A stretch of DNA of 64,000 nucleotides from Aurantiochytrium sp. KH105 (lineage: Eukaryota; Sar; Bigyra; Thraustochytrida; Thraustochytriidae): contig BGKB01000231.1 in assembly GCA_003116975.1 (NCBI GenBank), forward strand, positions 1-64,000, read 5' to 3'. The notes below the pieces were generated by a model. That model did no database searches. It worked only from the letters and a program-made list of their open reading frames with translations, and was not told the DNA's origin. A program made the translations under genes and the position numbers. Shown here one piece after another: positions 28,297-37,002 of this stretch. How positions within the stretch are numbered: the first letter of the stretch is position 1; the number at the start of each line of letters is the position of its first letter.

Positions 28297-30326
28297 CTGC
28301 TACCACTACCGCCGCCGCCGCCGTGGCGGGCCGTGAAGAGCTCCCTGCGCCCCTCAAAGCATACCGCGCACTCGTCGACCGGATGCGCGAGCTGGAGCAC
28401 ATAATCAACGTCCGCTCGAGTCCAATTGCGCAGCTTCTTCTCAAAGCCCTCGAATTTGCTGTACATGGCTGTCTTGAAGTCCCGGTGAAGCTCGAGGACA
28501 CGCCGTAAAAGACCTGCCTTTTCGCGCGACCAGTGCAGCCGCAGAAGCGCCTCGTTCGAGCGAATCGACGTCGTAAGATTCCAGTCCTCGGCGCACTCGG
28601 CGCACTCGCACGCAGAGAGAATCCCAAGTTCAACATCGGCAAGAGAAAAAAGCTCCGTAAAGTGAGACTGCACATGGTGAAAGGGCCGTCCCGGGTAGTA
28701 TCGGACGTGCAGGTCCACCATCTTGGCCGTCACGAGCTTGCGAATTGGCTCATTCCACTCGAGCAAATTTCCAGGTGACTTCTTGCTAGCGCTAGCGAGC
28801 GATCCGAGATGCTCGGCAAGGCTCTCGACGAAAAAGTCGTCCATGGCAGGGTGTCTATCATCGACCATCTGACGCACCTTTGGCAGAATTTGGTGTATGT
28901 CACCCTCCGTCTTCTTGATGTCGGCCCAGAACCGAAGCTGCTTGCGATCCCGCCGCTCCTGTAGCACGCGCTTCACCTTTTGCTTGATATGACGGGTCTG
29001 GCATTCAGGGTAATCGAGGCACGCGCGGCTCAGCGCTGTCCAATCGCGTGTGCGTCGGTCGTTCATCTTGAGCGTCGTCTCGATGAGCTCGAGAAACTTG
29101 ATGTGTCCATCAAGCGAGATGGTTTTGTTTTTTTCTTCTTGACTTGAGATCTCGCTGCGAATCGACTTGTCCTGCAACTTCTCTCCATTTGCTGCCTCCT
29201 CCTCGTCTTCCGTACGGGCTCGCTTCTCGGCACCTGACGCTGGCGCCGCAGACGATGCAGACGACAAAGCAAGAGCGCGCTTTGCGCTGCTCGATCTTGT
29301 GTGAGCCATTGCAAGTCGAAGCAACTTGCCCAGCGCCACGCCGAGAACCAAGGTGGGACTGCGTAGACTCATCGAAGATGCGAAATTCGAACCAAGTAGC
29401 TCCTGGTGTTGAGCGCCGAGCTCGCCAACAGCTTTGACTACAGCGCTTTCTGTAGGCAAAGGAAATGGAGACGTATCGTCTTCCAGCGACCACGAGGCTT
29501 CCAAAGGTTCATTTACAACACTACACGTGGTTTTAAGCACGTGAAGAGGCGGAAAGAGGTCGAATTGAGCACAAAAATCACGACACGCCCCGAGAACCGG
29601 GTCAAGTAAATCATCGTCATGACCAGGAGCACCTATACTTTCGCCCAAACTACCTGCAATTTCGCTTGAACTCAACACCCGCAGCACACAACGCGCGCAG
29701 AATGGCTGCACAACCGAATACAAGATCTCACTGTCAAAGGGTCCTTCACTGGAAGAAAGCCTTGGAGAAGGAGGAGGAGGAGGAGGAGGTAGGGGTGGTC
29801 CAAGGTGCAGCTGCGGATCTAAAGATTGCCAAGAAAATGTCGCAATCTTGCTCGCATCTGGAGTTGAATGATCAGGAGCAGGAACAGCTTGCGGATCCAA
29901 GTGTGCAAGCTCTTGCCTCGAAATCAAGATCACCCTGTCTGCAGACACCAGAGTGTCGTCATGAGCTGCGCCGCGACCGAGGTGATACCGGTCCACAGTG
30001 GCACGTAGCGGGTTCGCGAGCCACCTTGTAAGGGGAATTGCCCTGATCGGCTGGAGCTCGACAAGGACAAGGGCCGCATCCCAACTTTCAAAGTGATTGT
30101 GGTCGCTCGTATCCACAATCTCCTGCAGACCGAGACACAGTGTCTCTCTTGCCACAAGGATGCGGGCCGCGTCTCCAGATGCGTCGAGATACCGGGTGAC
30201 CGTGTCGAGAAGCCCTGCATGGTTCGCAATAATGTCCCGAGCGAGCCTGATCCAGTCGTGCAAGCTCGTGGTCCTTGCTGCCTCATAGTCTGCGAGCGTC
30301 GTCTTGGTCCACGCGTTGTGCGACAT
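28236..30326 (-). CDS. Unknown intronless protein with paired-Cys motifs
   Basis: 696 residues from the ATG at 30326 (MSHNAWTKTTLADYEAARTT). The frame is open further upstream, but that part reads as Arg/Ala-rich 5' sequence with poor coding character. No known domain is recognised. An Ala/Leu-rich helical N-terminal half is followed by a basic/acidic low-complexity stretch (KRARTEDEEE, possibly nuclear). Next comes a helical charged region (IKQKVKRVLQERRDRKQLRFW). Near the C-terminus are two short Cys clusters, CECAEC and CAVC, the second about 95 residues further on, which could bind zinc. It ends in a poly-Gly/poly-Ser tail coded by a GCC/GCT repeat. It is divergent from the aldo-keto reductase, with 335 bp between start codons. 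Confidence 0.7.
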
Positions 30327-30661
30327 TCTGGTGCACCTCGCTCCCTCACTCGCTCCGTCTGGTCGAGGCCGTGCCAGAATAGCGCACGAGCGAGCGAGCG
30401 AGCCAACGCACGAGCCAGCGAGGGCGTCCTTCTTTCCCCGTCGGCCTGCGCGCGCTAGCTCGCTCGCGTTCGTCTGTCTCGATGTAGTGGTACTACACCA
30501 TCCACACACGTGCGGCTTCGCTGCTCTCAGCGCGGCTCTCTCTCTCTCTCTTTCTCTCACGGTCTCGCGTCAATACTGGTCAATACGAGACAAGAAGCTC
30601 CGCTCGAAGAGGCAAAACCGGGTCGTCGGCGGGCAGCTGCAGAGCAAGAGCCGCGCGCGGG
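30327..30661. promoter_or_regulatory. Short bidirectional promoter region
   Basis: Only 335 bp separates the start codons of the unknown gene (minus) and the aldo-keto reductase (plus), so both promoters and 5' UTRs must lie here. It has a GAGC-rich patch (30386-30410) and a CT run at 30535-30560. No clear TATA box is visible. Confidence 0.5.
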
Positions 30662-32134
30662 ATGGCGGGCAAGATGGCGCAGCTGGGCGTGGGCACGTAC
30701 CGCATGATGGCGCATAACGCGCAGCACGCCGCGTGTCTGAAGCGGGCGCTCTTTGGCGCAGGCGGGCGAGCTGGCTTTGCGGTGGTGGACACGAGCCCGA
30801 ACTACGGGGACGGCCTCGCGGAGACACTGGTGGGCGAGGTGCTGCGCACCGCTCGCAAGGAGGGCTGGGAGGGCCGCAGCGAGGTGGAGATCATTAGCAA
30901 GTTTGGCTTTATTCAGGGCAGTGATCTCGAGGCACACGCCAAGAACCCGTGGAAGGGCGCCGTGAAATACACGGACGACTGCTGGCACTCGCTCGACCGC
31001 TCGCTCATGGAGCACCAGCTCGAGGGATCCTTGCAGAGGCTTGGCGTTGAATGTATCGACACCTATCTGGTGCACAATCCAGAGCATTTCCTCATGGGCC
31101 AGATCCCGCCCGAGACGAGCCCTGACACGGGCGGCCCGCTCATTGAGGCGCTTCGCGACCAGCTTGCGCAGGCGCTCTCGGAAACCTTTGAGGCCCTCGA
31201 AGGCGAAGTGCAGCGCGGCCGCATCGGGAGCTACGGCGTGAGCAGTAACTCCTTTGCGCTTCCGCGTGAGCATCCGCATTTTGTTCCCTTTGAGGGACTC
31301 CTCGACTTGGCCACCGAAGCGGCGCGACGCGTGCACGGCTCTGCGAGCGAGCACAATTTCAAGACGATCGAATTCCCAGCCAATATCATCGAGCGCACCG
31401 CGCTTACGCCCACCGAGGCAGGTGGCAACGGCTGTGCGCAGTGGGCACACAGCCGCGGGATTCGGACCGTGGTGAATCGTGCCCTAACGGCCTTTGACGA
31501 TGTCGGAAGCTGGCGGCTTGCCGAGGCGCCTTTCCCAGAAGGCTACGCCGACTCGCGCGACGCGCTGATTGAGCACTTGTCACCCCCGCCGCTGGATGCC
31601 GAGGAGGAGCGTTCTCTTTCTGCAGAAGAAAGGAAAGAGTGGGATGAGACCCTGGAAGCATGCCACTGGTTGCGCCAGCTTGTTACAGACCTCGATGCGC
31701 AGATTGGCGCCTTTTCAAGTGTGATGCACTACCAGGATGACTTGATGCGCAAGGTGGTACCTATGATCAACGCCAAACTTGACGGCATGGACGAGGACAC
31801 CTCGGCCCGGCTCTTTGGATTTTTTGCCGAGTACGAGCAGGCCGTGCGTTCTGTGACGGGACAGCAGACGCGCACTCATATTTTCGAGAGTATTGCACAG
31901 GACAAGGCTCTTGCTGAGGCGCGGCCGACCTGCGATCCTTCTGTTTTCATCCCACCAGAGCTTCCCGTGGGGCTTGTCCCCGAAGCGCAGGCTCCGCTTC
32001 AGGAATACGCTCTCGCCTGGTTGGCACGGCAGCCCTGCGTCTCCACCATTCTTGTTGGGGCTGTGCGCGAGTCGTATGTGGACGAGGCTGCTCGTGTGGT
32101 GAGCGAGGTACAGAAAAACCACTCTGGGGCATAA
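30662..32134 (+). CDS. Aldo-keto reductase family protein with large insert
   Basis: 490 residues, intronless, against about 320 for a usual aldo-keto reductase. The TIM-barrel strands are readable in order: VVDTSPNYGDG (catalytic Asp 43 and Tyr 48), IISKFG (Lys 80), TYLVHNPE (His 138), SYGVSSNSF, TIEFPANI, TVVNRALTAFDD, then LAWLARQPCVSTILVGA near the C-terminus. So the catalytic tetrad is complete. Between the seventh and eighth strands lies an insert of about 160 residues (about 285-445), helical and charged. This shape resembles a group of large AKR proteins in plants and fungi rather than the classic detoxifying enzymes. The substrate is unknown; the reaction would be NADPH-dependent carbonyl reduction or the reverse oxidation. 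Confidence 0.85.
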   Translation: MAGKMAQLGVGTYRMMAHNAQHAACLKRALFGAGGRAGFAVVDTSPNYGDGLAETLVGEVLRTARKEGWEGRSEVEIISKFGFIQGSDLEAHAKNPWKGAVKYTDDCWHSLDRSLMEHQLEGSLQRLGVECIDTYLVHNPEHFLMGQIPPETSPDTGGPLIEALRDQLAQALSETFEALEGEVQRGRIGSYGVSSNSFALPREHPHFVPFEGLLDLATEAARRVHGSASEHNFKTIEFPANIIERTALTPTEAGGNGCAQWAHSRGIRTVVNRALTAFDDVGSWRLAEAPFPEGYADSRDALIEHLSPPPLDAEEERSLSAEERKEWDETLEACHWLRQLVTDLDAQIGAFSSVMHYQDDLMRKVVPMINAKLDGMDEDTSARLFGFFAEYEQAVRSVTGQQTRTHIFESIAQDKALAEARPTCDPSVFIPPELPVGLVPEAQAPLQEYALAWLARQPCVSTILVGAVRESYVDEAARVVSEVQKNHSGA

Positions 32135-32826
32135 GTCGAAGTATGCTTGTTGGCTTTCTTTGCTGGCTCGCTCGTATTTGGAGCAGCATTGTGGATGAAA
32201 TTGCGGAGGGACCCTTCTTTGCCAGAAAAATATATTTAGGCGATGAAGAAGAAAAAGGACAGCTCCTAGAACTTTGTTCAGTCTCTCGTTCTTGGTTGTT
32301 GGATGCATTAGCGCATCACCACCCACAACGTTTCTTTGCTTTAAATTTTATGCGAAAAAGAGAAATTACAGAATTTGATCCTTTTCTTGGCTGCGCATCG
32401 TTCGTTTTTACTGAACAAGTCGAAATGAGGTTGCGACCCAGCTTGCTTGGCTTCGACGGATTTCCTGCCTGTTGCGAAGAGTGAATAATCAAATCAAGCA
32501 AATGATGGGAAAAAGTTGCAACTAGGCTACTTTGGCTAACTGTAGTAACTACAATACAATGTAAAGGTGGTGGCAAAAGTCTTTTGTGCATGGACAAATA
32601 TGCAAAAAAGAAAGAAAAAGAGGCCAACACCATCACTTGTTCATGTGTGTGCGCTCGCGCAAATGAATGCGTGAAAAAAGGGTCAGGTGATGTTCAGTCT
32701 CGTTGTGAGTGGGTGGAGTGTGTGTATATAAAAGGCAAAGACGGCTCGCGCGGTCGTCCTGCGCCGTGATTGTTCGTCATTGCCTGTGGATTCTAGCATG
32801 CAAGGAACTTGCCAAAAGCAGAATCG
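32135..32826. other. Convergent 3' intergenic region, AT-richer
   Basis: Between the aldo-keto reductase and the acyltransferase, tail to tail. The part 32210-32680 is clearly AT-richer than the genes. There is a TATATAAAAG motif near 32723, but no coding frame follows it on the plus strand. No supported gene. Confidence 0.5.
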
Positions 32827-34239
32827 CTAGTCCCAGGATGCAGCCTTGAGATGCGCGAGTGCAAACTCGTAAAAGGTAAAGGTATCTGCCGATGAAGGCG
32901 CCCCGGCGACGGAGCTCTCCAGAGCGACCTGGGTCCAGGTAAGCGGAATCTTAATGTCGAGCGATGTGGCCGCCACAGGAGACACGACATCAAACTGGGC
33001 ACGATCGAGGCGAGGGCGCTCCTTTGTCATGAGAGGAGCCTTGGCAAAGCACAAGAGAAGGCCACGCACACGCTCAAAGAGTCGCGGGCTCGAGGCAGCT
33101 GCGGGCGGAAGCTTGCTCCGGAGAGAGGCGTATGTAAAGGGGAGCACAGCGCTAGGCTTGAGCTTGTTTTTGGCGGCGACCTGGGCGAGAAACATGTCCT
33201 CGTACGAGTGGTCCGAGGTCGGGATGCCGAGCGAGACGGCCATAAGCTTGCGCACGTTCTCGGTGTACAGGGCGGAATCCGCGCGTTCCTCTTTCGAGGG
33301 CTTGTACACGGGAAGAAACTCAACAGTGACCTCGTGGAAGAACTGCGAGAGCGTACGGAGGGCGATGAGGGTGCGCGAGGGCGCGCCGGCGCACCAGGTT
33401 GGGTCAAAGTTGGTGTATGACCAGTGGAGCACGACCGGCTGCACAGGCGCACAAGGCTCGAAGGCACCGCGGCGAAAAGAGATGAGGCTGGTCCGGTTGG
33501 TGCAGGTGCCTTCGGGGAAGATCATGAGTTGCCTGCGCCAGGGCGAGGCGGCGCCCACACGCGCGCGGATCTGCGCTGCCACGCTGGAGCGGTTGAACTT
33601 GTCAGAACGGTCGACGTAGATGGTTTGCAAGGCGTTCATGAAGGGTCCGAGAAAGGTCTTGGACATTTCAATTTTGCCCACAGTAGAGGGTCCGCGGCAA
33701 GCGTAGGCGAGGATGACGGCGTCCATGACGGTCGAGTGCGGGGCGGCGATGATCATCTTGCACTCCTCGGCCGATGCGTGCGTGCCCTTGATGCGGATGC
33801 GGTAGACACCCATGCAGGCGCAGATGAGGTAGCCGCAGATGGCGGTGATGATTTGCTGCGCAAAGCCTCTTCGCGGGGAGAGCGGCTTGGAGATGTCCGC
33901 CCCTGCGACGGTGAGCATCATGAAGATCGTGCCGATGCCGATGACGAGGAGAATGATGAGGAAGCGCAGTGGCGCGACGATGAGCGCGCCGACGATGAGT
34001 TTGATCCACTCGCGGACGTTGATGTGCTCCATGGTCTGGAATGGGTTCGCCTTTTTCTCGGTCTCCTCGCGCGCCATGGTGGCGCTGCCTGCGGCCACAT
34101 ACTGCGAGAACTGCGAGAGCACGCTCGCCGTGGTCGACTTCGCGGCGCTCTTTGACTTGGGCATGCTCACCGTCGCGTCGGTCTCCGCGCCGCCCAGCTT
34201 GCTGCGCATCAGCTCCACGACCGTCTGTGGCGCCCACAT
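32827..34239 (-). CDS. Lysophospholipid acyltransferase, LPCAT-like (PlsC family)
   Basis: 470 residues from the ATG at 34239 (MWAPQTVVELM). An earlier in-frame ATG at 34392 would add 51 residues made of CGT/GTC-repeat Ser runs, which is less likely. PlsC motifs are visible: HSTVMD at 168-173 (HX4D, catalytic) and FPEGT at 241-245 (substrate glycerol-phosphate contact), followed by SLISFRRGAF. Hydrophobic segments upstream (LIILLVIGIGTIFMML and IITAICGYLICACMGVY) place the active site at a membrane, probably the ER. The spacing and the WSYTNFDPTW segment fit the LPCAT1/2-LPEAT branch, which re-acylates lysophospholipids from acyl-CoA. No EF-hand is seen at the C-terminus. It could put polyunsaturated acyl chains into phospholipid in this organism; that is inference. 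Confidence 0.88.
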   Translation of the reverse strand: MWAPQTVVELMRSKLGGAETDATVSMPKSKSAAKSTTASVLSQFSQYVAAGSATMAREETEKKANPFQTMEHINVREWIKLIVGALIVAPLRFLIILLVIGIGTIFMMLTVAGADISKPLSPRRGFAQQIITAICGYLICACMGVYRIRIKGTHASAEECKMIIAAPHSTVMDAVILAYACRGPSTVGKIEMSKTFLGPFMNALQTIYVDRSDKFNRSSVAAQIRARVGAASPWRRQLMIFPEGTCTNRTSLISFRRGAFEPCAPVQPVVLHWSYTNFDPTWCAGAPSRTLIALRTLSQFFHEVTVEFLPVYKPSKEERADSALYTENVRKLMAVSLGIPTSDHSYEDMFLAQVAAKNKLKPSAVLPFTYASLRSKLPPAAASSPRLFERVRGLLLCFAKAPLMTKERPRLDRAQFDVVSPVAATSLDIKIPLTWTQVALESSVAGAPSSADTFTFYEFALAHLKAASWD

Positions 34240-37002
34240 GTTGTGGTGTTCTCCCAACGACCGCAACAACAACGACGACGACGACGACGACAGCGACGAC
34301 GACGACGACGACGACAACAACAACAACGACGACAGCCGACCTAGCTTGCCCGCCCACACCTGCTCACGACAAGCCACGTCAAGCCACGTCAAGCCACGTC
34401 AAGCCACGAGACCTCTCTTGTCCGTCTTGCGGCCGTTCGGGTTCTGCGCCTCGGGGTCTGTCTCCCTGTCTGATTCTGTCTGCCTGTATCCCTCGGGTCT
34501 CCTCACTTCACCCCGGGGCCTCGCTCGCGATGGTCGCCGAGCGCTTTCGCAGCTGCGGACGCTGCTCTGCTGCCAGCACAGTCGGGCGGCCGCCGCGAAC
34601 GGGGTTTGCTTCCCTGCTTGCATTTTCGTCTCCGCGCCTCGTCGCCGCGCCGCGCGAGCATGCGCTTGCGTCGCAGGCCCACGCCCGGCGGCCGCGCCGC
34701 GCTTTGTTGCGTCGCCGCGCTCCGTCGCAGGCGGCGGCCGCGGACTCCGCGCGCGCCCCCCCGGCCGCCCGCGCCGGACCCGCGCCGCGGGGCCCCGCGG
34801 GGGGCGCCGCGCGAGTCTGCGCGGGAGACGCAGCGCGGGCGTCCCGGGGAGAGAACGCGGGAACGAAGAGAACGGCCGAGGACTCCGAGGCCGCGGACCG
34901 GCGCGAGCTCGCGGAGAAGATGAAGATGATGATGATGAAGATGATGATGACGATGATGATGATGATGGGCATCGCGGCGGAGGACGGCAGCGGCAACTGC
35001 AAGTGGCAGGCGAGCGAGGCCGACGTCTTGGCGCGGCCGGGAAATGCTGGGCCCGGGCGGCCGGCGCAGGGGCCGCGTCGAGTGAAAACGCGCCGCCGGG
35101 GCGTGAAAGCAGCCGTGAAATCCTCACCGTCGCATGGCGAGCCGCCGCACTGGCTGCAGCTACTGTTGGCGGCGAGCAATGCGATCGATGGCGGGATGGC
35201 TGGCTGACGGACACGGTTTCTTGGCGCCCCGGCGGCGGCGACTGGCGGCGAGCGAGTCCGTTCATTCCTCGGCGCGGTGCAGACGGCGACGCCGCGCCTC
35301 GAAGCAGCAAGAAACCAACCGACCATGATGACGCAGTGGCATGCCACGCACAATGCAAGGCGGAGCAATGCAATGCAGCGCAGGAAAGTGCGGTGCACCG
35401 CGGTGCAATGCAACGATGAAACGCGCTGCGTGGAGGAAACGGTAGCGAGGGGAGGCGATCGATGCGGCCGCTGCCGGCCGGGCGGGCGACGCGCGTGACG
35501 CCACAGAAGCACTCAGACGGCGATGACGCACAGAAAGTAGAGAATGCACATCCAACGAACTACCACCTCCAACGTACGCGCGCACCTTCGCGCGCACGAG
35601 CCCCGCGCGCTTCCTCCGCGCCCGCCCCGCGGCTTCCGGAGCCGCCTCGCCGCGAGCGCGAGCGCAAGCTCCGCAGAGCTTGCTCGAGCTCCGCAGAGCT
35701 TGCTCGAGCTCGGCCGGAGCTCGACCTGGAGCGAGGCGAGGCGAGGCGAGGCGAGGCAACGAAGAGACGCGGCGCGCGGCCCAGCAGCCGGGCGTCTCCT
35801 CTTCTCTCCTTCACTTACTGGTTATTCACGTCAACTCGCATCGCGTTTTCCCCTCGCGACAAGATACATGCGTGCCACACCACGTGCGAGACCGAGCGAC
35901 GTCGCCGCAGCGGCAGCTGCCGCTGGCTGCTGCGCGGCGAGGATGCGGCTGCGCGGGAAGATACCAAGCACACCCTCGGGCTCCGCAGAACTGCACGCAG
36001 CTGCAGCCTGCGCTGCGTGCGGTGGGCTTCCGCGGCGCGAGTCGCATCGAGCCCGCGGCCGCGCCTCGAGAGAGTGCGCCGGAGCCGGGTGCGGCCGGCG
36101 ACGGTGGTTAAGCTAGGCCGCAGAGAAGATTTTCCTTGTCTTCGCGATCGAGTTCGAGATCGTGCGCGCAAACCGCCGAGTTAACGCAAACAAACCGCGA
36201 GGCACGTATGTCGAGCGAGCGAGCGAGCGACGCAAGCAAGCAAGCAAGCAAGCAAGTCCCTGGGCGCATCGCGGGCGGCAGCTGCGGCCGCGAGGACCCG
36301 GCCAGCTGGAAGGAACTTGGCAGTCGTGCCGGCTTGACTGTGATGAAGCTGCCGGCCCTGGCAGGAAGAAGACACGGCCGTCGTCGTCGCCAGGCGTCGC
36401 CGCGCGAGGGCTCGCTCGATCGAAGACGCGGGTCCAGGACTCCCTGCACGCGAACCCGAACGTTAGGCGCGAGGCGAGGCGAGGCGAGGCGGAGAAATGG
36501 CTGGTCGCAGTCGCTCGCGAGTCTGCAGGCAGCGGCAAGTTCAGGCAGAAGGAGATGCTTTGGGTCTTTGGGTAGTAGTAGGATGCATACTCAAGGTGCC
36601 AGGCAGCAAGCATGCCAGCCACAGCCAGCTGCAGCGAGCAAGCCGGCAAGCTCAGAGAGAGGGCGCTGCAGCTGAGAGCTGAGCGTCGTGAATATGTAAT
36701 GTGCGAACGCAAGCATGGAGCGCTCAAGCAGCAATACAATGTGCGAGCGAGCAAGAAATGTGTATCTTCGCAAGTTACCAACATAACAAATAAGTGGATC
36801 GGGGTTTCTGATGAAGGAAAAACATAAAATGCCTAAAAATTCGAGATCAAGATCGTTTGCGTGTCCCCGACGCGCTTCGCCTCGACGCAATCACACGATA
36901 GCCGCCGGGACGTAACGTCTGGCGAAACTCGCATGGGGACGAACGGAGTTGTCGCATGATCATCACTCACTCGCTCACTCACTCGCTCACTCGTTCAATC
37001 AA
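34240..37002. other. Long GC-rich region without a supported gene
   Basis: Between the acyltransferase start and the IFT88 stop, both minus-strand. It contains (GAC/AAC)n at about 34264-34336, a CAAGCCACGT repeat at 34370-34410, (GAT)n near 34918-34968, and (GGCGA)n at 35732-35757 and 36470-36490. Frames of up to about 500 codons exist here but are repetitive and Arg/Ala/Ser-rich on both strands, so they are not taken as genes. Confidence 0.5.
34264..34336. repeat. (GAC)n/(AAC)n trinucleotide repeat
   Basis: Runs of GAC flanked by AAC units, 25-97 bp upstream of the acyltransferase ATG at 34239. Translated in the minus frame it would code poly-Ser/Leu, which is why the upstream Met is not preferred as start. 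Confidence 0.9.

Noticed and set aside
33839-35419. Long plus-strand frame across the acyltransferase start and GC-rich upstream region
   Set aside because: Begins antisense to the acyltransferase, then runs through (GAC)n and (GAT)n repeats as poly-Asp; no recognisable domain.
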